DNA of 64,000 nucleotides from Rhodococcus sp. SGAir0479. GTDB lineage: Bacteria > Actinomycetota > Actinomycetes > Mycobacteriales > Mycobacteriaceae. The translations under genes and the position numbers were made by a program. Of the stretch, positions 50,741 to 60,176 are shown piece by piece (the first letter of the stretch is position 1; every line of letters starts with the position of its first letter). The notes under the pieces were generated by a model, which saw only the letters and a list, made by a program, of their open reading frames with translations, had not been told where the DNA came from and did not search any database. The DNA lies in assembly GCF_005484805.1 (NCBI RefSeq), contig NZ_CP039432.1, positions 2,976,001 through 3,040,000 on the forward strand. Reading direction: 5' to 3'.

Positions 50741-51689
50741 CGTCGAACTACGCACCCCCGTCCCGGACGTGGACGACGACCCCGGGACGCGGGGCGACCT
50801 GATCATCAAGGACCGGGTCTTCGAGAAGATTGCGACCACCGCGGCGTTGCGGGTGCCCGGCGTGGTCCGCCAGGGCGGCGGCTTCACCCGGTTCACCGGG
50901 CGGGACCTGCCGCGGGCGGACGTCTCGACCGGTGCCCACTCCGTGGCACTCAACCTCTACCTCGGCGTGCACTGGCCGTGCGATGTCGCCGAACTGACCC
51001 GGCGCGTGCACCGCGAGGTGGGCGACGAGGTGGAGAACCTCACCGGCATGCCCCTGCACCAACTCGGAGTACTGGTCGCCGGCACGGACACCGACGACGC
51101 CGCCGACGGACCGCTCCCGGGGCCGCGGCCCGCCGCCGAGCTCACCGTCGCCCACCCGCCCACCGCGTCGCCCGCCGCCGTGCCGGCCGCGATCGTGATC
51201 GCCGTCGGGCTGCTCGCGACCGCGGTCGTCGCGGCCCGCGAGCTCCTCGTGGCGCACGACAAGATCGTCAGCGCCCCCTGGGTGCGCAACGCCTTCGAGT
51301 GGGTGGCCCGGCTGCACTGGGACCAGTGGCTGGTGCCCGTCGCCGTGACGTCGCTCGTGGTGGGCATTCTGTTCGTCCTCCTGGCGCTCGCTCCCCGAAC
51401 CCGCACGCACGTCGCCGCGCGCGCCGGCTCCGGCACCCCGTCGGTGTGGCTGCGTCCGGTCGACATCGCACGCATGTGCAGCGCGCGGGCCAGTGCCGTC
51501 GCCGGCGTGGCGGACGTCCACACCACGGTCGACCGTCGGCGCGCCACCGTGCACGTGACCGCGAGACCCGGCGCGTCCGGCGACGACATCCGCACCGCCG
51601 TCACGGCCGCCGTCGACGAGGCGTTGGCACTGTTGGATCGGAAGTTCAAGCTGCGGGTGAAGATTCGCGGCGGGAAGGAGCAGACGTGA
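50733..51689 (+). CDS. Asp23/Gls24-type protein with DUF6286-like membrane domain
   Basis: Protein of 318 residues. Residues 20-115 read as an Asp23-like domain (IIKDRVFEKIATTAALRVPG), residues 150-230 hold two membrane helices (PAAIVIAVGLLATAVVAARE and VPVAVTSLVVGILFVLLAL), and the C-terminus is a second soluble domain (VAGVADVHTTVDRRRATVHV). GTG start at 50733 overlaps the previous gene by 8 bp. Could join the cytosolic Asp23 layer to the membrane. Confidence 0.82.
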   Translation: MADVELRTPVPDVDDDPGTRGDLIIKDRVFEKIATTAALRVPGVVRQGGGFTRFTGRDLPRADVSTGAHSVALNLYLGVHWPCDVAELTRRVHREVGDEVENLTGMPLHQLGVLVAGTDTDDAADGPLPGPRPAAELTVAHPPTASPAAVPAAIVIAVGLLATAVVAARELLVAHDKIVSAPWVRNAFEWVARLHWDQWLVPVAVTSLVVGILFVLLALAPRTRTHVAARAGSGTPSVWLRPVDIARMCSARASAVAGVADVHTTVDRRRATVHVTARPGASGDDIRTAVTAAVDEALALLDRKFKLRVKIRGGKEQT

Positions 51690-52309
51690 AACGCGGTGCC
51701 GCAGCACTCAACCGTCTGCTCGTGCTCGTCGTCGGACTGGCCGCGGCCGCGCTCGGGGCGGCGGCCCTCGCCTGGGAGCGTGACGTGCAGGCGGTTCGCG
51801 ACGCCGTCCGGCACATCGACCGCGACCGCATCGCCACCATCCCCGACGAGAGTTGGTGGCACTGGGCGCTGGGCGCCACGATCGCGGTGTGCGTGCTGCT
51901 GGGGCTGGTGGTGCTCGTCGTCGACCTCGTACGGCGGCGGGCGGCGCCCAGCACGATGCTCGAGACGGCCACCGACACCGCCGTCGCGGTCGACCTGCGC
52001 CCGGTCGCCGGCGGGGTGGCCGCCGAACTCGAGCGCCTGCGCGGCGTCCGGCGCGCGCGGGGCCGGGCGATCTCGGACCGGGGACTCGCGACGATCCAGG
52101 TCACCCTCGACGCGGACCCGCACGGCGACATCGCCGCACTGGTGCGCGAGGCGGAGCACGTGGCGGCGACGACGACGGCGGCGCTCGGCGGCGCGGCGGT
52201 CGCCGACGTGGCGGTCCGTGTGCTGCTCCATCTCGACCGAGCGCAGCTACCACCGACCCCGGCGCCCGACAATCCCGAGCCCCCCGAAGCAAGGAGATCG
52301 ACCGAGTGA
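51686..52309 (+). CDS. AmaP-like alkaline-shock membrane anchor protein
   Basis: Protein of 207 residues with two N-terminal membrane helices (NRLLVLVVGLAAAALGAAAL and WALGATIAVCVLLGLVVLVV) and a cytosolic domain from residue 95 on, the layout of AmaP proteins that fix Asp23 to the membrane. GTG start overlaps the previous stop by 4 bp. Sequence similarity by eye is modest, so the call leans on topology and operon. Confidence 0.78.
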   Translation: MKRGAAALNRLLVLVVGLAAAALGAAALAWERDVQAVRDAVRHIDRDRIATIPDESWWHWALGATIAVCVLLGLVVLVVDLVRRRAAPSTMLETATDTAVAVDLRPVAGGVAAELERLRGVRRARGRAISDRGLATIQVTLDADPHGDIAALVREAEHVAATTTAALGGAAVADVAVRVLLHLDRAQLPPTPAPDNPEPPEARRSTE

Positions 52310-52935
52310 GCGAGACCCGGCCCGACCTGTCCGCCGACGACACCGAGTTCGAGAACGAGGACTTCTCGGACGCGCGCTTCGCGGACGAGACGTGGCACCG
52401 CCGCGCGTACACCGGATGCCACTTTCGCGACGCCGATCTGTCCGGCCTGACGACCGAATCCGTCACGTTCACCGACTGCGACTTCACGGGCACCGACCTC
52501 ACCGGCAGCCGGCACCACGGGACCGCCTTCCGCAACTGCCGTTTCGAGTACACGCGCATGTGGGACAGCGCGTTCCGGCACTCGAGCTTTCTGGGGTCGA
52601 CCGTCCGCGAATCCCGTATCCGCCCGCTCACACTCGAGGAGGTGGACTTCACGCTCGCGTCGCTGGGCGAAATCGACCTCCGCGGCGTCGATCTCTCGGG
52701 TTGCCGCCTCCGCGAGGCCAATCTCGTGAACGCGGACCTGCGAAAGGCGATTCTGCGGGACGCCGACCTCACCGGGGCCCGCACCGCGGGGCTGCGCCTC
52801 GACGACGCCGTCCTCGACGGCGCCCGCGTCGATCCCTCGCTGTGGACGTCCGCGACGCTCACCGGCGCCGGCATCGAACTGACCCAGGCGGTGAGTTTCG
52901 CTGCGGCGCACGGGCTCCGCGTGTCGGGTTACTGA
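52306..52935 (+). CDS. Pentapeptide-repeat protein
   Basis: A 209-residue protein built of A(D/N)LXX-type repeats, clear from residue 40 to 185 (CHFRDADLSG, CDFTGTDLTGS, VDLSGCRLREANLVNADLRK, AILRDADLTGA). It should fold as a right-handed quadrilateral beta-helix. Such proteins can mimic DNA (MfpA/Qnr), but nothing here proves gyrase binding. GTG overlaps the preceding stop by 4 bp, so it belongs to the Asp23 operon. Its end overlaps the convergent SnoaL-like gene by 7 bp. Confidence 0.9.
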   Translation: MSETRPDLSADDTEFENEDFSDARFADETWHRRAYTGCHFRDADLSGLTTESVTFTDCDFTGTDLTGSRHHGTAFRNCRFEYTRMWDSAFRHSSFLGSTVRESRIRPLTLEEVDFTLASLGEIDLRGVDLSGCRLREANLVNADLRKAILRDADLTGARTAGLRLDDAVLDGARVDPSLWTSATLTGAGIELTQAVSFAAAHGLRVSGY

Positions 52936-53300
52936 CCGGGCTGCACGAATTCCGGCTGATCGAGCACCCGCAGCCACCTGCCGTCGGGTTGACGCCGCAC
53001 CACCTGGGCGCGGGCGCCCGCCCCGTCCCGCGGCGGCGTCGACGTCAGCGCCAGGTCGCCACTGACCAGGGTGGGCAGCGGCGGCTCGGGCTCGAAGCGG
53101 GGCGCGTGGGCGAGAACCTGCGCCCACAGCTCGCGAATCGCGGCGCGGCCGACGGTCACCGACCCGGGCGGGTACGCCATGACGGCGTCCTCCTCGTAGA
53201 GGGCCGCCACGCCGTCCGCATCACCGGCATTGGACCGCTCGACGAACAGGCGGGTGAGATCCTCCGGAGTCATGGCCTTCTCGGTCTCGATCTGCGTCAT
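52929..53300 (-). CDS. SnoaL-like/NTF2-fold protein
   Basis: Protein of 123 residues, single NTF2-like alpha+beta barrel (MTPEDLTRLFVERSNAGDAD, GVAALYEEDAVMAYPPGSVT, ending WLRVLDQPEFV). Ligand or reaction unknown; such proteins are often small-molecule isomerases or binding proteins. ATG follows GAGGAGAAG. Divergent from the LysR gene with a shared palindrome, so it is the probable target of that regulator. Confidence 0.87.
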   Translation of the reverse strand: MTQIETEKAMTPEDLTRLFVERSNAGDADGVAALYEEDAVMAYPPGSVTVGRAAIRELWAQVLAHAPRFEPEPPLPTLVSGDLALTSTPPRDGAGARAQVVRRQPDGRWLRVLDQPEFVQPGQ

Positions 53301-53371
53301 GGCTTCTCCTCGTCATGGAACGAACTTCGGTATCACCAGCATCGAGTCCATCGAAGAAGAAGTCCAACAGA

Positions 53372-53389
53372 TAGTTGTGCTGACAACTA
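53372..53389. promoter_or_regulatory. LysR-type operator
   Basis: TAGTTGT, four bases, ACAACTA: perfect 7-bp arms, in the T-N11-A form used by LysR regulators. It ends 12 bp before the lysR-type GTG and 71 bp before the SnoaL-like start, fitting autoregulation plus control of the divergent gene. Confidence 0.75.
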
Positions 53390-53401
53390 GAATCTGAAGT
53401 T

Positions 53402-54286
53402 GTGGAACTGCGTCAGCTCGAGTACTTCGTGGCGGTGGCCGAGGAGGCCAACTTCACCCGCGCGGCCCGGCGCGTGCACATCAGTCAATCCGGTGTCAGC
53501 GCCCAGATCCGGCAACTGGAGAACGAACTGGGCACGGCGCTCTTCGACCGGTCGTCGCGGACCGCCACGCTGACCGCCTCGGGGCAGGCCGCGCTTCCCC
53601 ACGCCCGCGCCGCCCTCGCGGCGGCCGACGCCGTGCGCGGCGCCGTCGACGACGTGAACCAGCTGGTGCGCGGGCAGCTCGCCGTCGGGATGGTCACCGC
53701 GTGCACCGTGACTCCGCTGTTCGACGCGCTGGCCGACTGCCGGCGCGCGCATCCCGGAATCGCGGTGGACCTCTTCGAGGACACCTCCGACCGGCTGGTG
53801 GAGCGAGTCCGCGCCGGCACACTCGACCTGGCACTCGTCGGCGTGGCCACGCATCCCCCGAGCGACCTCGACTCCATGACGATCGTGTCCGAACGAGTGG
53901 TCGCCGCAGTCCCGGCGGGGCACCCGCTGACGGCGCTCACGCGGGTGCGCCTGGCGGATGTCGTCCGCAATCCGCTCGTCTGCCTGCCGACGGGCACCGG
54001 TATCCGCACAGCGTTCGATCGCAACTGCGCCGCGGCATCCGTCAGCGGCGCCGTCGCGATGCAGGCCTCGGCCCCGGACGCGGTCGCCGATCTCGCGCAG
54101 CGTGGCCTGGGGGTGGCGATCCTGAGCGAGTCCATGGCGGCGGCTTACCCGGGACTGGTGGGCGTCGCCATCGAGGACGCCGACGTCCCCGCGGTGCTCG
54201 CGCTCGTCTGGAAGCAGGCGCCGTCCCCGGCGCTGCGCGAGCTGCTCGGGCACGCGAGTCGCGCGTTCGGGCCGTCGACGTACTGA
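53402..54286 (+). CDS. LysR-family transcriptional regulator
   Basis: Protein of 294 residues. N-terminal winged HTH (LEYFVAVAEEANFTRAARRV, ISQSGVSAQIRQLENELG), C-terminal two-lobed effector domain (QLAVGMVTACTVTPLF, DLALVGVATHPP, LAQRGLGVAILSES). GTG start at 53402 follows no clear ribosome site; the operator abuts it, so the transcript may be leaderless. Effector unknown. Confidence 0.9.
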   Translation: MELRQLEYFVAVAEEANFTRAARRVHISQSGVSAQIRQLENELGTALFDRSSRTATLTASGQAALPHARAALAAADAVRGAVDDVNQLVRGQLAVGMVTACTVTPLFDALADCRRAHPGIAVDLFEDTSDRLVERVRAGTLDLALVGVATHPPSDLDSMTIVSERVVAAVPAGHPLTALTRVRLADVVRNPLVCLPTGTGIRTAFDRNCAAASVSGAVAMQASAPDAVADLAQRGLGVAILSESMAAAYPGLVGVAIEDADVPAVLALVWKQAPSPALRELLGHASRAFGPSTY

Positions 54287-54310
54287 CGCGGGCTACCCCG
54301 GAAACGCCGA

Positions 54311-54340
54311 ATGGCGCCCACTCCGAAGAGTGGGCGCCAT
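54311..54340. terminator. Bidirectional terminator between the LysR gene and tuf
   Basis: ATGGCGCCCACTC, a CGAA tetraloop, GAGTGGGCGCCAT: perfect 13-bp stem between the convergent LysR and tuf genes. Confidence 0.88.
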
Positions 54341-54373
54341 CCGAACGGGCTTCAGCCGTCAGCGAGAACTAGC

Positions 54374-55564
54374 TCACTTGATGATCTTCGTGACGCGACC
54401 GGCACCGACGGTGCGGCCACCCTCACGGATCGCGAAGCGCAGGCCCTCGTCCATGGCGACCGGCTGGATCAGCACGACGGACATCTCGGTGTTGTCACCG
54501 GGCATGACCATCTCGGTGCCCTCGGGCAGGGTCACAACGCCCGTCACGTCAGTCGTACGGAAGTAGAACTGCGGACGGTAGTTGTTGAAGAACGGGGTGT
54601 GGCGGCCGCCCTCGTCCTTCGACAGGATGTACGCCTGGCCCTCGAACTCCGTGTGGGGAGTCGTGGTGCCCGGCTTGACGACAACCTGGCCGCGCTCGAC
54701 ATCTTCGCGCTTGATGCCACGAACCAGCAGACCGACGTTGTCGCCGGCCTGGCCCTGGTCGAGCAGCTTGCGGAACATCTCGATGCCGGTGACCGTGGTC
54801 TTGGTCGACGTCGGGCGGATGCCGACGATCTCGACCTCTTCGTTGACGTTGATCACGCCACGCTCGATACGACCGGTGACGACGGTGCCACGACCGGTGA
54901 TCGTGAAGACGTCCTCGACGGGCATCAGGAACGGCTTGTCGGTCTCACGGACCGGGTCCGGGATGGAGTCGTCGACGGCCTGCATGAGGTCGACGATCGA
55001 CTGAACCCACTTCTCGTCACCCTCGAGCGCCTTGAGCGCCGAGATCGGGATGACCGGAGCGTTCTCGTCGAACTCCTGGCCGGCCAGCAGTTCGCGGACC
55101 TCCATCTCGACGAGCTCGAGGATTTCCTCGTCGTCGACCATGTCGGCCTTGTTCAGCGCGACGAGGATGTAGGGCACGCCGACCTGGCGGGCGAGCAGCA
55201 CGTGCTCACGGGTCTGCGGCATCGGGCCGTCGGTGGCGGCCACGACCAGGATCGCGCCGTCCATCTGGGCGGCACCGGTGATCATGTTCTTGATGTAGTC
55301 CGCGTGACCCGGAGCGTCGACGTGCGCGTAGTGGCGCTTCTCCGTCTGGTACTCGACGTGGGAGATGTTGATCGTGATACCACGAGCCTTCTCCTCCGGC
55401 GCCTTGTCGATCTGGTCGAAAGCGAAGCTCTCGTTCAGATCCGGGTACTTGTCGGCCAGCACCTTGGTGATAGCAGCCGTGGTGGTGGTCTTGCCGTGGT
55501 CGACGTGACCGATGGTGCCGATGTTCACGTGCGGCTTGGTCCGCTCGAACTTCGCCTTCGCCAC
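54374..55564 (-). CDS. tuf: Translation elongation factor Tu
   Basis: GTPase that delivers aminoacyl-tRNA to the ribosome; 396 residues. G1 [10 protein letters not shown]3 DAPGHADY, G4 NKAD and the switch I region [12 protein letters not shown] are canonical. GTG start with AGGAGG about 7 bases upstream. Last gene of the rpsL-rpsG-fusA-tuf string, 89 bp after fusA. Confidence 0.99.
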   Translation of the reverse strand: MAKAKFERTKPHVNIGTIGHVDHGKTTTTAAITKVLADKYPDLNESFAFDQIDKAPEEKARGITINISHVEYQTEKRHYAHVDAPGHADYIKNMITGAAQMDGAILVVAATDGPMPQTREHVLLARQVGVPYILVALNKADMVDDEEILELVEMEVRELLAGQEFDENAPVIPISALKALEGDEKWVQSIVDLMQAVDDSIPDPVRETDKPFLMPVEDVFTITGRGTVVTGRIERGVINVNEEVEIVGIRPTSTKTTVTGIEMFRKLLDQGQAGDNVGLLVRGIKREDVERGQVVVKPGTTTPHTEFEGQAYILSKDEGGRHTPFFNNYRPQFYFRTTDVTGVVTLPEGTEMVMPGDNTEMSVVLIQPVAMDEGLRFAIREGGRTVGAGRVTKIIK

Positions 55565-55653
55565 TGGATGTCCTCCTGGACTGATTGTGCTTGCGGTATG
55601 CAGCAGTGCGGTTGGTTATTACGTTGGTCGTGCTTCGGCCGACGAAACCGAGG

Positions 55654-57756
55654 TTACTCGCCGGTCGCCTTGGCGATGATTTCCTTCGAGACGTTCGAGG
55701 GAACCTCTGCGTAGGAATCGAACACCATGGAGAAGTTCGCTCGGCCCTGGGTCTTCGACCGCAGGTCACCGATGTAACCGAACATCTCCGAGAGCGGAAC
55801 CAGCGCCTTCACGACACGGGCACCACTGCGTTCCTCCATGGCCTGGATCTGGCCACGGCGGGAGTTGAGGTCGCCGATCACTTCACCCATGTAGTCCTCG
55901 GGCGTGGTGACCTCGACAGCCATGAGGGGCTCGAGAATGACCGGGCCGGCCTTGCGGGCGGCTTCCTTGAGCGCCTGCGAACCCGCGACCTTGAACGCCA
56001 TTTCCGAGGAGTCGACGTCGTGGTATGCGCCGTCGAGCAGGGTCAGCTTCAGGTTCACGAGCGGGTAACCGGCGAGAACACCGTACTGCATGGCGTCCTG
56101 CGCACCGGCGTCGACCGACGGGATGTACTCGCGCGGAACACGGCCACCGGAGACCTTGTTCTCGAACTCGTAGCTGGCGCCGTCCTCGCCGACGAACGGC
56201 TCGAGGGCGATGATGACCTTCGCGAACTGGCCCGAGCCACCCGTCTGCTTCTTGTGGGTGAACTCGTGCTTCTCGACCGGCCGGGTGATGGTCTCGCGGT
56301 ACGCGACCTGCGGCTTGCCGACGTTGGCCTCGACCTTGAACTCGCGACGCATACGGTCGACGAGGATGTCGAGGTGGAGCTCGCCCATGCCGCCGATGAC
56401 GGTCTGGCCGGTCTCCTCGTCCAGCTCGACCGAGAAGGTCGGGTCCTCTTCGGCCAGCTTCTGGATCGCGGTGCCCAGCTTCTCCTGGTCGGACTTGGTC
56501 TTGGGCTCGATCGAGACCTGGATGACCGGGTCCGGGAACGTCATCGACTCGAGGACGATCGGGTTCGCCTGATCGCACAGGGTGTCACCGGTCGTGGTGT
56601 CCTTCAGGCCGATCATCGCGTAGATGTGGCCGGCGACGGCCTCGTCGACCGGGTTCTCCTTGTTGGCGTGCATCTGGAAGAGCTTGCCGATGCGCTCCTT
56701 CTTGCCCTTGGTGGCGTTGAGCACCTGGGCACCCGGCTCGACACGACCCGAGTAGACGCGCACGAAGGTGAGCTTGCCGAAGAAGGGGTGCGCCGCAATC
56801 TTGAAGGCCAGAGCCGAGAAGGGCTCTTCCTTGCTGGGCTTGCGGACCAGCTCCTCTTCCTCGTTGTTCACGGCGTGGCCGTGGACCTCGCCGATGTCCA
56901 GCGGGTTCGGCAGGTAGTCGATGACCGCGTCGAGCATGGGCTGAACGCCCTTGTTCTTGAACGCGGAGCCACACAGCACCGGGTACAGCTCGGAGGCGAC
57001 CGTCATCTTGCGGATGGCGCCCTTGATCTCCTCGACCGTGAGCTCCTCGCCGCCGAAGTACTTCTCCATGAGAGCTTCGTCGGACTCGGCAACGGTCTCG
57101 AGCAGCTTCTCGCGGTACTCGGCGGCCTTGTCGGCCAGATCCGCGGGGATCTCCTCGATGGTCGGCTCGGCACCGGTGGGGACGACCCCGCGCCAGGTGA
57201 TGGCCTTCATCTCGACCAGGTCGACGACGCCGTCGAAGGCATCCTCGGCGCCGATCGGCAGCTGCAGGACCAGCGGCTTCGCGCCGAGGCGGTCGATGAT
57301 GGTCTGCACGGTGAAGTAGAAGTCCGCGCCCATCTTGTCCATCTTGTTGACGAAGCAGATGCGCGGAACGTCGTACTTGGCAGCCTGGCGCCAGACCTGC
57401 TCGGACTGGGGCTCGACGCCCTCCTTGCCGTCGAAGACGGCGACGGCACCGTCGAGAACACGGAGGGAGCGCTCGACTTCCACCGTGAAGTCGACGTGAC
57501 CCGGGGTGTCGATGATGTTGATCTGGTTCTTGTTCCAGAAACAGGTCACAGCAGCGGAGGTGATGGTGATACCACGCTCCTTCTCCTGCTCCATCCAGTC
57601 CGTGGTCGACGCACCGTCGTGGGTCTCACCGATCTTGTAGTTGACGCCGGTGTAGAAGAGGATGCGCTCGGTGGTGGTGGTCTTGCCGGCATCGATGTGC
57701 GCCATGATGCCGATATTGCGGACCTTGTTCAGGTCGGTCAGCACTTCCTGTGCCAC
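55654..57756 (-). CDS. fusA: Translation elongation factor G
   Basis: Ribosomal translocase GTPase, 700 residues. [28 protein letters not shown] and [10 protein letters not shown] give the G motifs; domains II-V follow with [18 protein letters not shown] and the C-terminal [22 protein letters not shown] start at 57756. A long hairpin separates it from rpsG, so fusA may have its own promoter or partial read-through. Confidence 0.99.
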   Translation of the reverse strand: MAQEVLTDLNKVRNIGIMAHIDAGKTTTTERILFYTGVNYKIGETHDGASTTDWMEQEKERGITITSAAVTCFWNKNQINIIDTPGHVDFTVEVERSLRVLDGAVAVFDGKEGVEPQSEQVWRQAAKYDVPRICFVNKMDKMGADFYFTVQTIIDRLGAKPLVLQLPIGAEDAFDGVVDLVEMKAITWRGVVPTGAEPTIEEIPADLADKAAEYREKLLETVAESDEALMEKYFGGEELTVEEIKGAIRKMTVASELYPVLCGSAFKNKGVQPMLDAVIDYLPNPLDIGEVHGHAVNNEEEELVRKPSKEEPFSALAFKIAAHPFFGKLTFVRVYSGRVEPGAQVLNATKGKKERIGKLFQMHANKENPVDEAVAGHIYAMIGLKDTTTGDTLCDQANPIVLESMTFPDPVIQVSIEPKTKSDQEKLGTAIQKLAEEDPTFSVELDEETGQTVIGGMGELHLDILVDRMRREFKVEANVGKPQVAYRETITRPVEKHEFTHKKQTGGSGQFAKVIIALEPFVGEDGASYEFENKVSGGRVPREYIPSVDAGAQDAMQYGVLAGYPLVNLKLTLLDGAYHDVDSSEMAFKVAGSQALKEAARKAGPVILEPLMAVEVTTPEDYMGEVIGDLNSRRGQIQAMEERSGARVVKALVPLSEMFGYIGDLRSKTQGRANFSMVFDSYAEVPSNVSKEIIAKATGE

Positions 57757-57854
57757 AGGATTCTTCCCCGCTCGTTGATCGTGTCGGCCCTTCTGGGGCC
57801 ACGTCTCTTTTTCATGTCAGCCGGCCCGGTGACGGAACCGACACAGTAGTGACA

Positions 57855-57903
57855 ACGCCAGGCCGAGGGATTTCGTGCCCGTGAGGCTCCCCCGGCCTGG
57901 CGT
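57855..57903 (-). terminator. Hairpin between rpsG and fusA
   Basis: Arms ACGCCAGGCCG and CGGCCTGGCGT plus flanking GGG/CCC pairing enclose a loop of about 20 bases, starting 4 bp after the rpsG stop. Likely a terminator or attenuator that sets the ratio of ribosomal protein to elongation-factor mRNA. Confidence 0.6.
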
Positions 57904-57907
57904 GGTA

Positions 57908-58378
57908 TCACCAGCGGTAGTGCGCGAACGCCTTGTTGGCTTCAGCCATCTTGTGGGTGTCCTCGCGACGCTTCACGGAAGCGCCCAGGCCGTTGCTCGC
58001 ATCGAGAAGTTCGTTGGCGAGACGCTCGACCATGGTCTTCTCACGCCGAGCGCGCGAGAAGGTCACCAGCCAGCGCAGGGCCAGCGTGGTGGAACGGCCC
58101 GGACGAACCTCGACCGGGACCTGGTAGGTGGCGCCACCGACGCGACGGCTGCGGACCTCGAGGGCGGGCTTGACGTTGTCGAGCGCGCGCTTGAGGGTGA
58201 CGACCGGATCGGTGCCGGTCTTCTCGCGAGCCTGCTCGAGGGCACCGTAGACGATGCGCTCGGCGGTGGACTTCTTACCGTCCAGCAGGATCTTGTTGAC
58301 GAGCTGGGTGACCAGCGGCGAACCGTAGACCGGGTCGGCAACCAGGGGGCGCTTGGGAGCGGGGCCCTTACGTGGCAT
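57908..58378 (-). CDS. rpsG: 30S ribosomal protein S7
   Basis: Primary 16S rRNA-binding protein of the small-subunit head; 156 residues ([60 protein letters not shown]). Its ATG overlaps the rpsL stop by one base (TAATG), which couples the two. Confidence 0.99.
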   Translation of the reverse strand: MPRKGPAPKRPLVADPVYGSPLVTQLVNKILLDGKKSTAERIVYGALEQAREKTGTDPVVTLKRALDNVKPALEVRSRRVGGATYQVPVEVRPGRSTTLALRWLVTFSRARREKTMVERLANELLDASNGLGASVKRREDTHKMAEANKAFAHYRW

Positions 58379-58752
58379 TAGCTCTTCTCCTTCTTGGCGC
58401 CGTAGCGGCTGCGGGCCTGCTTGCGGTTCTTGACACCCTGGGTGTCGAGCGAGCCACGGATGATCTTGTAGCGCACACCCGGGAGGTCCTTCACGCGACC
58501 GCCGCGGACGAGCACCATCGAGTGCTCCTGCAGGTTGTGGCCCTCACCCGGGATGTAAGCGGTGACCTCGACGGAGCTGGTCAGGCGCACACGGGCGACC
58601 TTCCGCAGCGCGGAGTTCGGCTTCTTCGGGGTGGTGGTGTACACGCGAGTGCACACGCCACGACGCTGCGGGCTGCCCTTCAGGGCCGCGGTCTTGACCT
58701 TGGCGGCCTTGTCGCGGCGGCCCTTGCGGACCAGCTGGTTGATGGTTGGCAT
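58378..58752 (-). CDS. rpsL: 30S ribosomal protein S12
   Basis: Decoding-centre protein of 124 residues. The two segments where streptomycin resistance arises read [12 protein letters not shown] and [10 protein letters not shown], i.e. the wild-type lysines are present. ATG at 58752 ([13 protein letters not shown]) is the family start. First gene of the translation operon. Confidence 0.99.
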   Translation of the reverse strand: MPTINQLVRKGRRDKAAKVKTAALKGSPQRRGVCTRVYTTTPKKPNSALRKVARVRLTSSVEVTAYIPGEGHNLQEHSMVLVRGGRVKDLPGVRYKIIRGSLDTQGVKNRKQARSRYGAKKEKS

Positions 58753-59003
58753 GTATCGGCTTTCTTCGTTGGTTTCCAGACCGCTCGCACGAGCAACCCT
58801 GGCTGTTCTGAAATTAGGGATCCATCGGTTGGGGCAAGAAAGCTGCTGCCCCGCACCCACCCCGCGCGTGCACACGAGGTCGGGCGTGTCGCGTACCCCC
58901 ACACAGGCAACCGGATGCTCGTACCTGCAGAAACCTCACGGAGACTCCAGAAACACGCGCACGCCAATGCCTCGCATAGGCACACAGATCGAGCCCGAGC
59001 ACG

Positions 59004-59028
59004 CCGGAGCGGAGCCTGCGGAGCGACC
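59004..59028. repeat. 25-bp dispersed repeat, intergenic copy
   Basis: Same as the element at 16624-16648 except for one base. Here it lies in the presumed rpsL leader, about 25 bp downstream of the candidate -10. Confidence 0.6.
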
Positions 59029-59051
59029 CCAGCGGTCGGACACGACCCCCA

Positions 59052-59081
59052 ACGATACCCGGCGGCTCCGTTCGAGGTCAA
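59052..59081 (-). promoter_or_regulatory. Candidate promoter of rpsL
   Basis: On the minus strand TTGACC (59081-59076) and TATCGT (59057-59052) with an 18-base spacer. The -35 fits the vegetative sigma factor well, the -10 moderately. Confidence 0.4.
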
Positions 59082-59095
59082 AGCGGGACGAGTTG

Positions 59096-59623
59096 TCAAG
59101 CACTCAGGTCGAGTGTCAGTTTCGCCAGCGTGACCGCCGCCTCACAGGGATCCGGGTGGCCGGGGGCGCGGTACTGCGCCCACCAGCCCACCACGCCACC
59201 GGCCGGCGCGCCCACCGCCACCCCGCAGGAGCCGGGATCGTGCGGCTGTCGGACCAGCACAGCGCGTCGGCCGTCGACGACCACGTCCTCGGGCGCGTAC
59301 CCGAGGCGCCGGGCCGTCTCGCGTTCGACGTCGAGTGATCCGGACTCGAACCAGTCGAAGGTCACCCGGACGGGGCCCGCCGGTCCGTCGACCGACCAGC
59401 GACAGACCGCACCGAAGAACCCGCGCTCGATCGCACCGCCGCCGACCGCGTCGGCGATCCGTTCGGCGGCGACGGCCTCGCACTCCGTCAGCAACCCCAC
59501 GTAGTCCCCGCCCGCACCGGACGCGCCCGCGGGCATCGGCGTCCCGGGCACCGTCGCGCCACACCCCGCGAGCACCAGCGCGGCAGCCGGGACGGCGAAC
59601 CACCGCACGGCGCGCCGAGTCAT
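59096..59623 (-). CDS. Lipoprotein, DUF3558-like (second of pair)
   Basis: Secreted lipoprotein of 175 residues: signal sequence VRWFAVPAAALVLAGCGATV with lipobox LAGC (cysteine near residue 21). The mature part has four or more cysteines (CEAVAA, AVCRWS, GSCGVA, PDPCEAA), a pattern of the DUF3558 family. ATG overlaps the preceding lipoprotein stop by 4 bp. M. tuberculosis has two lipoprotein genes (Rv0679c, Rv0680c) at the matching place beside rpsL. Role unknown. Confidence 0.85.
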   Translation of the reverse strand: MTRRAVRWFAVPAAALVLAGCGATVPGTPMPAGASGAGGDYVGLLTECEAVAAERIADAVGGGAIERGFFGAVCRWSVDGPAGPVRVTFDWFESGSLDVERETARRLGYAPEDVVVDGRRAVLVRQPHDPGSCGVAVGAPAGGVVGWWAQYRAPGHPDPCEAAVTLAKLTLDLSA

Positions 59624-60159
59624 CGCGCCCTCGCCACGGTGAGTTCCGCGAGTCGGCGGCCCACGTCGCACGGCTCCGCCGCGGGCACACCGTCCGCGTA
59701 CGCGATCGACCAGTGCACGAAGTCGTCCCCGAACTGCACGCCGAGTTCGCACAACCACTCGGATGACGCGGCCTCGAAGCCGGGCCGGCCGCCGATCTCG
59801 ATGTCGATCGCCGGACGCCCGACGAGCGCACTGCCGGCACGTTCGCGGCCGATCGGGCTGCCGCGATACCAGGTGAACGACACGTGCGGAGAGGCGTGAG
59901 CGTCCTGCGCCGACAGCTGCCACTCGCAGCCCACCGAGTTGCGGACGACCGTGCCGAAGCCGGGCACCCCGAACGCCGCGGCCACCTCGGCGTCGGTGAC
60001 CGATCCGCACTCGCCGAAGAACGGCCCGGGCGCGCTCGGCGACTGCGACGTCCCGGTCGGCGAGCCGGGATGGTCACCGGCCTGCTCACCGCCGCCTCCC
60101 CCGCAGCCGGCGAGTAGCACGGCGCAGCCCACGAGCAGGCCCACCACCGTGCGCGACAT
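59620..60159 (-). CDS. Lipoprotein, DUF3558-like (first of pair)
   Basis: Lipoprotein of 179 residues: MSRTVVGLLVGCAVLLAGCG with lipobox LAGC, a Gly/Ser/Pro-rich spacer, then a globular domain with paired cysteines (FFGECGSVTDAEVAAAFGVP, GCEWQLSAQDA, WLCELGV, PCDVGRRLAEL). Similar in layout to its downstream partner, so a duplication is likely. It is 17 bp after the TetR gene and probably in its transcript. Confidence 0.85.
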   Translation of the reverse strand: MSRTVVGLLVGCAVLLAGCGGGGGEQAGDHPGSPTGTSQSPSAPGPFFGECGSVTDAEVAAAFGVPGFGTVVRNSVGCEWQLSAQDAHASPHVSFTWYRGSPIGRERAGSALVGRPAIDIEIGGRPGFEAASSEWLCELGVQFGDDFVHWSIAYADGVPAAEPCDVGRRLAELTVARAR

Positions 60160-60176
60160 GGAGCGGAACTGTACCG

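Larger units (their letters stand above)
58753..59095. other. Long leader/promoter region of rpsL
   Basis: A 343-bp stretch between the DUF3558-type gene and rpsL. It holds a candidate promoter near 59052-59081, implying a leader of about 290 bases, and one copy of the 25-bp dispersed repeat at 59004-59028. I see no open frame with gene-like features. A structured leader is possible but no known riboswitch is recognised. Confidence 0.55.

Noticed and set aside
55585-57849. A 754-codon plus-strand frame opposite fusA
   Set aside because: EF-G is certain on the other strand; the Leu/Asp/Val-rich antisense frame has no ribosome site or family features.
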